NCBI RefSeq assembly: GCF_021462225.1
Contig: NC_061806.1
Location: 23,456,144-23,520,143, forward strand
DNA from: Girardinichthys multiradiatus
Lineage: Eukaryota > Chordata > Actinopteri > Cyprinodontiformes > Goodeidae
Direction of reading: 5' to 3'
Length of the DNA stretch: 64,000 nt
Shown here one piece after another: positions 1 through 12,159 of the stretch. The notes beneath the pieces were generated by a model. It did no database searches. It was not told the DNA's origin and saw nothing but the letters and a program-made list of their open reading frames with translations. A program made the translations under genes and the position numbers. Every line of letters starts with the position of its first letter. The first letter of the stretch is position 1.

Positions 1-868
1 AATTCACAACACAAGTTGTCTCAAGGCACTTCACAACAGTCAGGTACATACATCCCAATTAATCCTGACCATTGAACAGTGCAGTCAAAGTTAGTTATTT
101 ATTCAAATTGGATAACAAGTTTTTCTGTCTAAGGAAACCCAGCAGATTGCATCCAGTCAATGACTTGCAGCATTCACTCCTCCTGGATGAGCATGTAGAG
201 ACAGTGGACAGTCACTGGCGTTGACTTTGCAGCAATCCCTCATACTGAGCATGCATGTAGCGACAGTGGAGAGGAAAAACTCCCTTTTAACAGGAAAAAA
301 CCTCCAGCAGAACCAGGCTCAGTGTGAGCGGCCATCTGCCACGACCGACTGGGGGTTTGAGAGAACAGAGCAGAGACACAAAGAGAACAAAGAAGCACTG
401 ATCCAGGAGTACGTTCTATGGGAAGGAAAAGTAAATGTTAATGGATGTAGCTCCTTTAGTCGTTTCACCTAGAAAGAAAGAACAGATAAACTGAGCCAGT
501 TTTCAAGGTTAGAGTCTGAAAGAGAGCACATAGAGTGTGTTACAGTTAAGCTCAGTCAATCGCCATGTCTAGGAGAGAGAAAGGGTTAAACACTAAAAGA
601 CAGGGCTATGTGGATCATTGGTAGAAGGGGTGAGCATTAACTTGTTGCCAGCAGAAGCTCGGACAATGCCCCTCTCCAGAAAGGTGTCACAGGTAGACAC
701 AGAGCCAGGCCAGGTGTAGCTTCTAGGAAGAGAAAGGAGAGAACAAAGTTAAAAGCTGAAATAACAGCAAATAATGCAAAATTGGAGAGTAGTGTGAGAA
801 TGTAGCGAAGAGGGTGAAAGTGGTCATTATGTCCTCCAGCAGCCTAAGCCTATAGCAGCATAACTACT
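1..868. repeat. Teleost dispersed repeat, class not assigned
   Basis: This block has the look of a long, common fish interspersed repeat. It opens with a segment containing 'caaggcactt' and continues through landmarks such as 'gagcatgcatgtagcgacag', 'aactcccttttaacagg', 'gagccaggccaggtgtagc' and 'tatagcagcataactac'. The 83-codon frame inside it (221-472) has no recognisable domain and is not called as a gene. The left end is cut by the window edge. I recognise the repeat by its text pattern but cannot assign a superfamily; no terminal repeats are visible. Confidence 0.5.
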
Positions 869-899
869 CAGATAGTTGTGAATTGCTGCCTTAGTCTGA

Positions 900-1315
900 G
901 ATCCAGAGCACTTTAGATGAGATTTCCCCGAAGAATCTCTCTATATTTGGCTGCTGTCATTTTACCTTCTTTGTGGAGTAGTCACCCATTTTCTGCTGAA
1001 AAATAAATCCCCACAAGCATGATACTGGCACCATCGTGCTTTTCAGTAGGGATGGTGTTAACTAGGTGATGAGTAGTGCCTGTTCTACTCCAGATATGAC
1101 TCTTGACGTTCAGGCAAAAGCATTTTATTTTCATTATTACTTTTATTTCATCGGACCAGAAAATGTTCTTTCTCATGGTTTGACAATGTCTTAGGTGCCT
1201 TTTGGACAACTTGTGCCTTAATTAATATTTTTGTGGCCTTTTATGACAGTGTTAACAGTAGTTCCCCTTTTGGTTGACCTATCTCTACAGCGTAACACCG
1301 GAGCTCTGTTTTACC
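900..1315 (-). pseudogene. Tc1/mariner transposase relic
   Basis: The minus strand from about 1209 to 982 encodes a 75-residue frame containing IFWSDEIK, followed by HIWSRTGTTHHLVNTIPTEKHDGASIML and FSAENG-like text. These match the central part of Tc1 transposases: the WSDETK motif with the first catalytic Asp, then the W-R-x-G-T-AHH and KHGG-SIMLWG blocks. The second catalytic Asp and the Glu are missing, and no terminal inverted repeats are visible, so this is a decayed fragment. It abuts the LTR-like sequence on the right. The family match is strong; the exact Tc1 lineage is not determined. Confidence 0.7.
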
Positions 1316-1329
1316 GATAATTGTGTTCT

Positions 1330-2325
1330 TGGCACCGTATTTTCGCTTGAACATCATTTTTTTCGGTTTTGTGTTTTTGTTTACCTTTAGCTAGATGTTT
1401 CTTATTTGTGTTTTTGTATTCATGTTAGTTGTGGTTTTCTGTTTTGGTTATCTTCTGCCTCCCAGTGTGCTCTCCTCGCTCCTAGTTCTCTTGGCGTTGC
1501 TTTCCTGTTTATTTTCTTAGAATGGTTTCCTTATTATGATTATTATTTATCATAGTTCTCTGGTTCCCTTGCACTATCTTTTTTATTGGTTTATTTTCTG
1601 TTAATCCTCTCATCATTTGTTTTCCCCTTTTAGTTATTACTCGGTTTAAGTTCCCTTTATTCTCCAGTTCTTCTTAGCTTTGTTCCTCATTTTTGTTCTC
1701 CAGCCTCTCCTTTATAGGTTAGCTTTAGTTACTGTTTACTTTTATTCTAGTCCTCGTTTCCTCTGCTTCATTCTTAGTTTTGTTCTATCAGTGTTGGTTT
1801 AGGGTTGCTTACTTTTGTAGTCAGGGTTTCCTTATGGTTTCTGTTTTGCTAAGTGCTTAGGTTGTTGTGTTCCCTCCAGTTTCTTAGTTTCCTTCAGTTC
1901 ATGTTTATCCTTGATTCTTACGCTTTATTTTATCTTGGTTTATAGTTTCATTTAGGTCTGCTTACTGTCTTGTCTTTAGTCCCTTTCCTCATGCTTTAGT
2001 TTTATTAGGTTCACCTGCTCCCTCTGCCTCCTTCTCTCACCTGGTCTTAGTTCCTTTGATTACCTGCCTTTGTTCTCCCTCAGTATATTAGTTGGTTTTG
2101 TTTCAATGTTCTTTGCTGGTTCCTCTCATTCCCTACTCTATGCACTACCCTTGTCCATGTCATGTGTTCCTGTAGTGTCTTCTGTAAGTTTTGGATATCG
2201 ACTCTGGTCAGTACCTGCAGTATTTTTGTTACGTTTGAATAAAGCTGAAGACTGCTTCACAATGCTGCTGCCAAGCTCTTGTCTGCACTTCGGTCCACCC
2301 CAAAAACCACAATGTGACACATTTA
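1330..2325 (+). mobile_element. LTR-like sequence (possible solo LTR), copy A
   Basis: This pyrimidine-rich tract has the order expected of an LTR. A long upstream part is followed by a TATA-like 'cagtatatta' near 2080 and a polyadenylation signal AATAAA near 2238, and it ends close to 'tgtgacaca'. About 670 bp of it (roughly 1425-2095) recurs at 7557-8232 with only scattered differences. I could not find a convincing TG...CA pair with a 5-bp target duplication, so the boundaries are approximate. It may instead be an unclassified repeat with an internal promoter. Confidence 0.4.
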
Positions 2326-2329
2326 TAGT

Positions 2330-4680
2330 TAGCATTTTTCATGCTAGACCCAAAACACCAGATAAGTCCTTTACTTTCACAAGGATAGCAACACAGGAGG
2401 TATCCCTTTAAGTCTTTAGATTAAATCTTTGCTTTTTGTAAATAATGTGGTGACATGTTGAGGAATTTTTAATCAGGTGTTGAAGCAGTGAGACATCTGA
2501 AACTTGTAGGCTGGGCATTGAGGACAAGAATTTCTATTTCCAACTAATACATTATCCATACTCTATGGTCATCAGGTTGGGAGTAAGCTTTTTCCTCCAT
2601 TTCAGGCTTGTTATGAACAAGACAATGTAAAAACAAGGTAAAGATTGACACATTAGGGTAGCATGAGTGGTAATGTTTTGCATGTATGTTTTATTAGAAA
2701 GCTGCTTTTATGTCTAGCCTTTACCAAGCACTTTCCTTATCTAAACCATGTCCAGAAGTGGGTGACAGAAAATGGCCAGTTCTTATGCCAATCAATGGTA
2801 TATGACTTACAGTGGTGTTGATTTTGGTGCTTCTCCTCTAGCAACAAAATCATAAACAAACTGTTCTTTTAGTCAAATCCAGCAAAGATTATTTTCATCT
2901 GTTAGTTACGCAAGTTAGCCATTGCTGTGCACAGAGCTTGGCACCACCTTACATAGCTAGGCAAGAAGGCGCCTCTTATAAAAATACACAAGTAGGCCCT
3001 CGTCTGAGGAGACTCCTTCTCAAGGGAATGCGTCACGCATTCTTTCTGTTTTCACTGATTTTCCAGGGAGTTTAACTGCCACAGCTCTGCCCCCAGAACA
3101 TGACTTATAAAATACATCCAGTGTCAGCCAATTATTTTGGACTCTGATGGTCATAAATCAAGGCTGACCAATAAAAATGAAGACAGCCAAGTATAACTGA
3201 CTCCAACTGGATTGTAAATGAAGCCAGATGGGCTGGGGGAGTGCCACTGAACAGAGCTGGATCCCATCACTAAATGGCTGTGTGTGTGTTTTCCCCTTGT
3301 GCACAAATTACGACATCACCTCATTCGGCGGCATAAATCAAAGCACAAGCTGTGATATGTACAGGGCATCTCTCCATCTCATTACTAAGACAAATTCACT
3401 GGCAGCCTTGGATGTGTGAGGCCTGTTTAAATAGCTGATATTTTCACAATCTCTACTTCGGTAGCTGCTGTTATTTTGGAGCAACTGTTGAGCCATTTAT
3501 GTCATTTAAGACATATTGGGAAATTAAGCAGATACTGGGAGTGTTACCTCATAGTGGACCACTGGACACTTAATGATGGAGGAACAGCATATTGCAAATT
3601 GAAGAGTGGAGATACAATTAAAGGCAGATGAAGAGAGAGATGGCAGAGAAACAGAGAGGAGGAATATGTTTGAAGCATATTTGGAGACAAGTAGAAACAA
3701 TTGATAAAATTGACACAAATATTCAAAGTTTGTTGGCAAACAGTGTTTTGCACAAATATTAGTAGTACTATTGAACTTGTCACATTACAAAAATAAATTT
3801 TAAAACTTTTTACTGAGATTTTTGTAACACATCAACACAAAGTAAAGTGTAATTCTGAAGTGAAAGGAAAAAGATGAGAGTTTTTGTATTTTTATAAATT
3901 AATATAAAACAATTCAGGCATGCATTTGTGTTTAGAACCAGTGCTTGCTACATTATAGCTGAAAGCTTTTTGAAATATGACTCTACCAGCTTTGTCACAT
4001 CTAAAAACACTTTTTTCGGAGTTATGCCTGTGTTTAGGTCAATTGTCCTGTTTGGAGGTGAACCTGAGCTCCAGTCTTAGGTCTTCTGTAGCCTTCAAGC
4101 TGGTTTTCTTTCTGCACTGCGCTTTATTTGGCTTCATCCATTGTTTCATCAGCACTCACCAGCTTTCCTACCCCCTGCTGAAGAAAAGCACCCACATTTC
4201 AGTGTGGGTATGGTGTATATAGGGCAAGGTTATAAGAGTTTTAGATTTTTATAATAGTTTAGTTTTATTCCATTGTGACTTTATTTTCCTTAACAGTATG
4301 TTTTAAATAGCATTTAGAGTGGGTTTGCTAGTGTTAATTAGTTATTATTATATTAATAATGCTTAGTTTTAGTTTAGTTTTTATGAGTTTAAGTTGTAAT
4401 ACTAGTGTTAGTTTATTCATACTCAGGTAAATTTGTAGATGCAGGATTCAAAAAGGTCAGAGTATTGTACCTTTGAAATTTTGTGTATATGTATTGGTTA
4501 ATGAAGACTCAACAAAAGATAGTGTTTTCAAGAAATATATATAATTACTATTGAACAACCAGCTATCCACAGAAACTAACATTCCACAAGATAGCAGCCT
4601 TAAGTTCAAAATACATGCAAAACCGCAGCTGCTGAAAATAGTCCCTAGACCAAGGACACGTGAACATAATAATATTAACT
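2330..4680. other. No gene recognised; candidate conserved block at 3000-3420
   Basis: No coding sequence or mobile element is supported here. The short frames (for example at 3228, 3544 and 3977) lack domains and look like chance. The 3000-3420 part is compositionally complex and non-repetitive, with homeodomain/CCAAT-like words such as 'gtcataaatcaa' and 'gaccaataaaaatga'. It is a weak candidate for a conserved non-coding element, judged only by appearance. Confidence 0.25.
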
Positions 4681-4689
4681 ACATATATA

Positions 4690-5070
4690 ATGCAATATAA
4701 TGTTAACTTAATCTCAATCACAGAGTCGTGTGGATTTCCCAGTCTCAATAAACATATTTACCAATGCATCCTTCTGCGTGCGTTGTTCCTGTGTATTAAC
4801 CGGCCAGCTGCTTGGGCGACGGTCAAAGCACTCCATTATAGTTGTTTCCATCCTGGTACTACCTGGCCGTGATGTGGCTTCTCTTTCAGGGCAGCTACTC
4901 AGGGAGGCTAGCTTGTCAAGGTACTTGCAACTTCTCCCCTTAAGAAGTATTCCACATATTCTATCACCCGTTTCTACTTAAAGACATTTGCTTTTATCTC
5001 TCTTCCAATCATACTCGATGAAATCCCTTATAGTACTCTGACGCTTTCTCCCAACGTTTCTTGTCACCAT
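4690..5070 (-). pseudogene. hAT transposase N-terminal relic (BED-finger region)
   Basis: Reading the minus strand down from an ATG at 5070 gives MVTRNVGRKRQSTIRDFIEYD and then KRDKSKC, which resembles the start of a BED zinc finger in hAT transposases. A TAA interrupts it. After that the frame reads GDRICGILLKG, an ECF-D-R-like stretch, and QKDALVNMFIETGKSTRLCD, which matches the hAT block just before the catalytic core. The catalytic core itself is not seen, and further stops follow. The call rests on the order of these two blocks. No 8-bp target duplication or hAT termini were found around it. Confidence 0.6.
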
Positions 5071-5349
5071 TTTGCAGTCTAGCGTGATGAGCAAACTGTA
5101 ATTTATACGTAAACTGCTCATGTGAAAAAAAAAATCCATGTTACATCAGTTTGCAAGGCTTATAAAAAATTGATAAACATGAAAATGAAGGGTATTCTGT
5201 CTATAATTTCAGTATGTTTTTGTTAGGTTTACAAACGCACCTTTCACTTACAGGCAGGTATAGTTCTTCCCTTTAAATTACAGTTTTGGTTTATTTCAGT
5301 TAACGTAAAAGTTTTCTCAATTTCTGTTTTCGTTTTTGTTAACTATGAT

Positions 5350-5885
5350 AAGCCTGATTCAGGGTGATGTCCAGTGTTAGTTTTCTGCCAAACATCTTTT
5401 TTTCATGCAGGCCAAAAAGGTTTGATTTTGGTCTCATCTGACCAGAGTACCTTCTTCTACAAGCCTACTGTGTCTCTACATGGTTTGTGGCAAACTCCCC
5501 TTCTTATGGCTTTCTTTAAACTTTGGCTGGGAATCATTGGTGTACCTTTTTCATGTCACTTTTTCATGTTTTGCCATATTCTCTTTCCTTTGGGTTATGA
5601 GCTGAATAGTGCAATATGCAGATTGTGAGTGTGCGTTGCCTCACTGCTTTATCCCTGAACTGTCTGCAGTGTCCCTTGGACTTCGTGATACTGTTTGTTC
5701 ATTAATGTTCCCTAACAATTTTCTGAAGCCTTAACGTAACAGCTGGATGTTTACTGAGGTTAAATTAAACACAGGTGAAATCTATTTAAGGTTATTGGTT
5801 TTATAGGATTTTATTTAGGGGAATCATAAAATGGGACTATGTAATACTTTGTGTTCATCAAAGGGTATAAATATTTGTGCAAAGA
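5350..5885 (-). pseudogene. Tc1/mariner-type transposon relic
   Basis: The plus-strand text 'gtctcatctgaccagag' near 5431 is the reverse complement of codons for LWSDET, the Tc1 motif that carries the first catalytic Asp. Around it are stretches typical of a common fish Tc1-derived repeat, including 'catggtttgtggcaaactcc' and 'ttatggctttctttaaac'. A terminal part near 5780-5860 contains 'ttttatttaggggaatcat'. The reading frame is broken by many stops and indels. The 84-codon plus-strand frame at 5374 is a shadow of this relic. Confidence 0.6.
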
Positions 5886-5889
5886 TGAA

Positions 5890-7480
5890 CTCTATATGTA
5901 AGTCTACATTAATGGCCTTATTTGAAAGCACATTCAAGCAGACTTACTGAGCTCTATATTTTCCAGACCCACAGTCATGACCTTCATTCTTCTAACTCAA
6001 CTTCCATTTTAAAACTAAGAAACAGACCTCTCTGGGAATCTGGATTTCTCATTGAGTATTAAGACTGTTTCTCTCTTTTAACAGTGAATGGTTTCTCAGA
6101 AACACTCTTCCTATCGTGGAAAGATTTACAAGGGTGTGTTATAATATTTTTGGTCTTCCATACTTAAAGCTTAAAGGGAAAGTGACAGAAATAACAGTTC
6201 TGGGTGTTTTTATTGTAGAACAAAACTCTTTAAAATATGACTTTAATGAGTGTCTGAGGTGAGGGAGGTATGGCCAGGCTAAATAATTTTTTTCTCTTCA
6301 CAAGGATAGACTACTTCATCAGCCGGTGAGCAAACACAAGGGTTGAACACAGTCGTTTCTGCAGAAACCATTTCTTGGGAGCAGGGAACTGTCTAACCTC
6401 TTTTTTTCTGCATTATGCTCTCTGAACATAGTGCCATGCATGGGACAATCCCTTGATAAAAAGTTTTTGGTCAAAATTTTGGAGCTTCAGTCTAGAAGTT
6501 TTTGCTAAACATCTGTGGGAGAAGTGAGTTCCTACAAAATAGATGATGAGCTGTCAGTGAAGGAAAGTAACATCAGATCGATAAGTTATGAATGTTCTGA
6601 GTGTAGCAGTGAATTCGGCATCTTACTTTGCTCAGAGGAACTGTCTGTCCTTTGGGAATAAAGTTGTAAATATCGGCCTTAATATTTGGAGGCTGAGCTT
6701 TCCACTTGTAAGCAGCAAATATACCACATAATTAAAATTGATCTTATTGTGTTTGGGTTAAGTATTGGTTATGAATGGCCAAAAAGGTTATGACAGACCT
6801 CAGAATCTGTATATCTTCTGATTGCTTTAGGACTTTAAGATGCAGCTTCTAAAATTGTGTGTGCTCTTCACAAATATAATTATTCAGAGCTGAAATAACT
6901 CTAGCATTGCAAAGTATTAAAAATGAACTTGACACAAAAAAAACAAAAAATATTGTGAAGCCTTTTTATGATTCATTAGATGCTCCCGGATTACAGTAAA
7001 CATTTATTTTCTCGTGAAAAAGATTTACCCCAGAAAATGGCCATGGTACTTTTGGTGTAACCTTGAACCGTTTGGTTTAGAATCTCTAAATGGCTCAAGC
7101 CGCATGTGTGTCATTGCTCTTTTAGGATGCATGTCAGGTTGACTTAAAATATATATGTTGATGTTCCACCTTTTATTTAAATTTGAAGGGATTAAAATTT
7201 TGTTCCAGAGTGTAACTGCTGTGAAGTTGGCTGTAGAACATGGGGTTGTAATCCCAACCAGAGCCCAATGGTCTCTCGTTCATCTTTCCTCTGGCAAAAA
7301 TGCATTGAAGTTAAATTTTTACATAGAGTTTGGAGTGTCAATAAAAACAGAGTGAAGCTGCTCTGACTGCAGAATTCTTTAACTGTAGTTTTATAGCTGA
7401 AAATCATCGGTTCAAATTTTTGCAAGAAGTATTTTTCCCCCCTCGCAAATACTCTGTAACACACAATGTAGGATACGTTT
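5890..7480. other. No gene or repeat recognised
   Basis: The stretch is AT-rich and has no supported coding region. The 66- and 90-codon frames at 7155-7464 overlap on opposite strands and show no domain, so they are treated as chance. Confidence 0.3.
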
Positions 7481-7487
7481 CTACAAC

Positions 7488-7544
7488 CTGCAGAACCCCA
7501 TGTGGCTCTTTATACCCTCCACAATTGGTATTAATAACTTGGAT
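7488..7544 (+). repeat. Left copy of a 57-bp direct duplication
   Basis: The 57 bases starting 'ctgcagaaccccatgtgg' and ending 'aataacttggat' recur without a mismatch at 8233-8289. A looser match continues for about 12-16 more bases on each side. The pair brackets the second copy of the LTR-like sequence. Confidence 0.9.
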
Positions 7545-7556
7545 AAAAAGTATATT

Positions 7557-8232
7557 CATGTTAGTTGTGGTTTTCTGTTTTGGTTATCTTCTGCCTCCCA
7601 GTGTGCTCTCCTCGCTCCTAGTTCTCTTGGCGTTGCTTTCCTGTTTATTTTCTTAGATGGTTTTCCTTACTAATGATTATTATTTATCATAGTTCTCTGG
7701 TTCCCTTGCACTATCTTTTTTATTGGTTTATTTTCTGTTAATCCTCTCATCATTTGTTTTCCCCTTTTAGTTATTACTCGGTTTAAGTTCCCTTTATTCT
7801 CCAGTTCTTAGCTTTGTTACTCTAGTTCATTTTTGTTCTCCAGCCTCTCCTTTATAGGTTAGATGTAGTTACTGTTTACTTTTATTCTAATCCTCATTTC
7901 CTCTGCTTCATTCTTAGTTTTGTTCTATCAGTGTTGGTTTAGGGTTGCTTACTTTTGTAGTCAGGGTTTCCTTATGGTTTCTGTTTTGAAGTGCTTAGGT
8001 TGTTGTGTTCCCTCCAGTTTCTTAGTTTCCTTCAGTTCATGTTTAGCCTTGATTCTAACGCTTTATTTTATCTTGTTTATAGTTTCATTTAGGTCTGCTT
8101 ACTGTCTTGTCTTTAGTCCCTTTCCTCATGCTTTAGTTTTATTAGGTTCACCTGCTCCCTCTGCCTCCTTCTCTCACCTGGTCTTAGTTCCTTTGATTAC
8201 CTGCCTTTGTTCTCCCTCAGTATATTAGTTGG
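7557..8232 (+). mobile_element. Partial copy B of the LTR-like sequence
   Basis: This segment is nearly identical to about 1425-2095, starting at 'catgttagttgtggttttc' and ending at 'cagtatattagttgg', with a handful of substitutions and small indels. It stops just after the TATA-like word of copy A, so it lacks the AATAAA-bearing 3' part. It sits exactly between two 57-bp direct duplications. The 102-codon frame at 7920 is a product of its T-rich composition. Confidence 0.7.
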
Positions 8233-8289
8233 CTGCAGAACCCCATGTGGCTCTTTATACCCTCCACAATTGGTATTAATAACTTGGAT
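8233..8289 (+). repeat. Right copy of the 57-bp direct duplication
   Basis: It is identical to 7488-7544 and follows directly on the end of the inserted LTR-like fragment. Confidence 0.9.
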
Positions 8290-8779
8290 CAAAAATTATA
8301 TTATTTACTAAAATATAAATAATCAATATGTTGTAATATATGAAAATGACTCAGTTGGCCTCATTTTAGTGCAAAAAGTATAAATCTTATTCCAAAATAA
8401 GTTTAATGTATTTAATTTTTGGTTTTTAATTTCACAATAAAACAAATTTTATGTAGACCTTACTTATAAAATATGATACATTTTTTTCAAGGTTTAAGTA
8501 TGTTTTCAGCTCTTTGAATTGTAAAGATTGGTGACCCCTTTGTGTAAGAGGGGTGTGACTGATTTGAATGTAATTCACATTAATAGCAGAAAGCTAGAAC
8601 ATAAAAAGCATCAAAAAGAATTTGAGGTTCAGTGTAAAGTTCCAGGGGAGGAAAGTTCAGGGTGGCATAATGTAAACACACTTTTTCTGTGAATGAATGC
8701 AGGAACTGATGGACATGTTAGCTCATAGGACTAAGTAGGACTTTATAAAGTGATTGTCCCTGTCAATGATTTCTTCTGC

Positions 8780-9830
8780 TTTCACATTTTGTCACTTAAG
8801 TGTTTCAGATCAGCAAAGTAATTTCGATATAACAGAAGATGACCTGAGTAAATACAAAGATCAGTTTTTTCATATTTATTTTATTTATTAAGGGGGAAAA
8901 AACTATCCATTCCTACATAGCTCCACGTGAAAAGGTAATTGCCCTGTAAACCTAATAGCATGTGCAACAATAACAGCCATCATGCATTTGTGATAACTGC
9001 GGAAGAATTCTGACCCACCATTTTTATGCTGAAATGTTTTGTCAATGGAAGGTCTTCAAGCAGGAATGGCCAAACCTTCTTTTTTTTTTTTTTTCTAACC
9101 ATTCTTTGGAGAATGTACTGTGTGTGCTTTGTATTATTGTCCTGCTGGATGATCAAAGTGTGCTTGAGCTTAATGTTGCAAACTGATGAGCTTAATGTTT
9201 CAAATCTCCTTCTGGATATTCTGGTAGAAAGCAGAATTCATGGTTCTATCAGTTAAAGCAAGTCGTCCAATTCCTGAAGCAGCCTTGGAACTCTCCCATG
9301 CCATGTTTTCAATCATGAAAACTGACCTTAATTGAGGTGAGTGAGACCTGGAGTGCTTTAGATGTTGATTTGTTTTTTTGTGATCTCCTAGTTGAGTCAT
9401 GGGCTCTTAGAGCTTTGTCACCCTCTCTAGACCGATAGATGTCAGTGACTTTAGCTTAAATGTATTATCTGTTGTTGAATTTCTTAGGCCCAGGGGATGG
9501 TGTGTTGTTTTTTTTAAATATTCCATTGTACTTCATGTTGTCAGAATGGATCTATTATTTCAGTGATATGCTGGTTCTACATGTGTTGCAGTAATTCAGC
9601 CTGGGTGTGGCTAGTGCCAGTAAACAAAAACAAAAAAAAATCTTCTATATCACAGTTAATTCATCAGCCAATAAGGGAGGGAGTTACTATTTTACACACG
9701 ACCAGGTGACTTTGGGTAACTTTAAAAACTGCATTTTGTATTTCCTCAGGTTATCTATGTCTAATATTATCATTTGTTTGATGATCAAAAACATTTAAGT
9801 GAGATAAAAAAGCTAAGTGTGCAAAAAAGC
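8780..9830 (-). mobile_element. Internally deleted Tc1-type DNA transposon
   Basis: The two ends are imperfect inverted repeats of about 80-85 bp. The left (about 8790-8870) includes 'cacttaagtgtttcagatca'. The right (about 9723-9808) includes 'tgatcaaaaacatttaagtg'. Between them lies text typical of a widespread fish Tc1-derived element: 'gtcctgctggatgatcaaag', 'cagaattcatggttctatca', 'caagtcgtccaattcctgaa' and 'gagtgctttagatgttgatt'. The part of the transposase that should carry the catalytic Asp region is missing between about 9280 and 9290, so the copy cannot be autonomous. A T16 run at about 9079-9094 lies inside it. Confidence 0.65.
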
Positions 9831-9849
9831 ACACATCTGAAAGGGGACC

Positions 9850-11230
9850 AATCCATTTTCACAGCACAGTAGCAAACATTCTTCACATTATCCTAAAATA
9901 TAAAACGCAACACAAACAAATTAATCAATGTCAGGTTTCCTCTGGTATAAAGCAAGCAATCTAAAACATTTTTTATTTTTACCCTTCAATCACACCAGGG
10001 AAAGGAGCAAGTTACCATGCATTCTCTACACTGTAAGTTATCAAAAATGATTTGGACTAGCTACATTTTTATAAAAATCTTCTTTTTATGACTTTTCTGA
10101 ATACTTTTTTGGAATTTCCTTAATCTCCTGTGCTTGACCTATATTAACATGTTCTCATTGACCATATCAGGCATATTCTTTGCCTGAATACACACATGAA
10201 TTATCATTGTAGGCACCACCAGGCGTCAACTTGCGGACAAGTTGTAAATCTTATGTGTTGCACTTAAAGAAAGAGGTAGGTATTTGCATTTTCTAACTGC
10301 ATCTGAATTTATCTGTAAGTGCACCTCTGTACAAGTATGGCAGCGTGTGTCTGCTAACAGTCATCCCTGTGTTTCGAAGAAAAGAACATTGGTTCACATG
10401 GAAAACAAGGACACAAAGAGGAGAGGACCTGGATCTTATCACTCAGGGTTTAAACACTAGCCAGACCACCTCTCACCAACTCCAAACAGCAAATTAGGAG
10501 CTGGGAGCTGCCGACTGCACTTGTGACAAAGATGTGATGGAAAACAGATGGGCTGGACTGTGTCACAGGTCACATGGGCCCTGATACAATAGGAATGTTG
10601 ACCATGCACAGCCAGAATAAGCAGTGAAACAGAGATGCCTATACATTTGTTTCAGTTCAAACAAGCTTTCATAATGCATTCTTATTAATGTAATAAATTA
10701 AGCTGCATCCAGATGTGACGGCATCTATCCATTTTCTTTATCAAATTATTCCATGTAGGGGGTGAACCAACCCCAGCGGTCAACGGCTGAGAGGCGGAGC
10801 TCACCGTCTACCAGTCTGTCACAGGGCTTACATAAAGACACAATCATGCAACGTCACCATGCAATGTCCTAAAAAAAGGCCCTTGTTAAGATGTCTTGCT
10901 GTGAGGTTACTACCATAACACTGCGTACCTCTTAAAAGCTTGTATGTTTACTTTTCTTTTCTTTGCAAACATTTGTGTTTGAGCTCAAATAGGTTAGCAC
11001 GGTCGTCAGTGTCTCTGGTTCTATTTACAATAAAACAGTCTTTGCATTATTCCTTGTAAAAGCACAGTTGTATTATAAAAGCTTCTCGAATAAGTAAAAA
11101 AAAAACTAAAACAAAAACTTTCAGATGGGCAAGTACAGCTGAAATGTGGGGTACAGTGAACCTATTATTGTGTTCAAGAAACCAGTTTGAGCTTTGTGAC
11201 ATGGTGTGCTATGTGAGATTTAAACAAGCT
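9850..11230. other. Mostly unrecognised; short SINE-like fragment at 10735-10835
   Basis: No gene is supported. At 10735-10835 the minus strand carries a decayed piece of the SINE-like element seen intact at 23493-23859, with words such as 'gaggcggagctcaccgtc' and 'accagtctgtcacagggc' on the plus strand. The block 10390-10640 is non-repetitive and complex and could be conserved non-coding sequence, but nothing proves it. Confidence 0.35.
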
Positions 11231-11239
11231 GATATTTAG

Positions 11240-11480
11240 GGACCAAAGGTTTTCTACAAAAATATCGCCCACACCATGACACTACCATCATCTGTCTGAA
11301 CTCTTGGTAGACAACAAGATGGATCCATGTTTTCATGTTGTTTACTGCTGACCTCACCAGCAGACAGGAGAAGCACTCAGTATGGTGGTCTGCTGCTGTA
11401 GCCCATCTGTTTCAAGGTTCGACATGTACGTGCAGACCCAAATACCTTAGTAGTAACAAGTGGTTGGGTAACCTACTGTT
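11240..11480 (-). pseudogene. Tc1-type transposon relic (minus strand)
   Basis: The stretch matches a familiar fish Tc1-derived repeat in words such as 'cccacaccatgacactacca', 'gatggatccatgttttcatg', 'tggtctgctgctgtagccca' and 'tctgtttcaaggttcgacat'. The coding direction of the parent transposase is on the minus strand. No open frame survives, and the 131-codon plus-strand frame over it is a shadow. Confidence 0.55.
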
Positions 11481-11569
11481 GCCTTTCTATCATTTAAACT
11501 GTGTTAACATACTTTTTCATTCAGATGTGAAGAACAATAAAGCATATCACTATTTAACAGTAATTTTCC

Positions 11570-12115
11570 TATGCTTGTTGATTTTATCAAGTAATGTATT
11601 CACTATGAGCAACATACAGACAGTAACACACATTCAGGAGACTATTAAGTATGGTGGAGGTTATGTGATGATGTGGGCCTGTTCTCTCCCCAATGCCCTG
11701 GGAAACTTGTTGGAGGCCATGCAGCAATGAACTCTTATAAATACAAAGACGTTTTTTCAATAAAACTCTTCTGGGTGGCATCTACCAAATAACTGAAAAT
11801 GGCTTGTCATTGGGTCTTTCAGCAGGATACCAATCCAAAAGAAATAGATGTAAATTAGAGCAAGAACCAGTGGGTGGACTGAATATAAAGGAGCATAATA
11901 CAGGACCCAGGACTCTGGAAGATTGATAGTCTGTGCAAAGAGGTCAAAGAACCCTCTGTCTGTATGTTCCAAACTTGTGAAAGGATATAGGAGAAGGCAA
12001 GTGCTGTCTTACTGGCAAAATGGGGTTGCACAAAATATTAACAGCACTGGCACCAACACTATGACAGCAGTGATATTATAAAAGATAAATATAACGTAAT
12101 GTGTGATTTCCCTGC
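11570..12115 (+). pseudogene. Tc1 transposase relic (plus strand)
   Basis: The plus strand reads KYGGGYVMMWACS near 11647-11685, which matches the Tc1 block KHGGGSVMLWGCF. Further on, 'gtctttcagcaggataccaa' near 11815 encodes VFQQDTNPK, the block carrying the second catalytic Asp. Then 'acccaggactctgg' and 'caaaatggggttgcacaaaa' follow in the order found in the related relic at 60739-61180. Stops and indels break the frame. It points in the opposite direction to its left neighbour, so two separate insertions are likely. Confidence 0.6.
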
Positions 12116-12159
12116 TCTGAATAAATGTACTCAAATTAAAGGTTGGATTTTCCTAAGTG

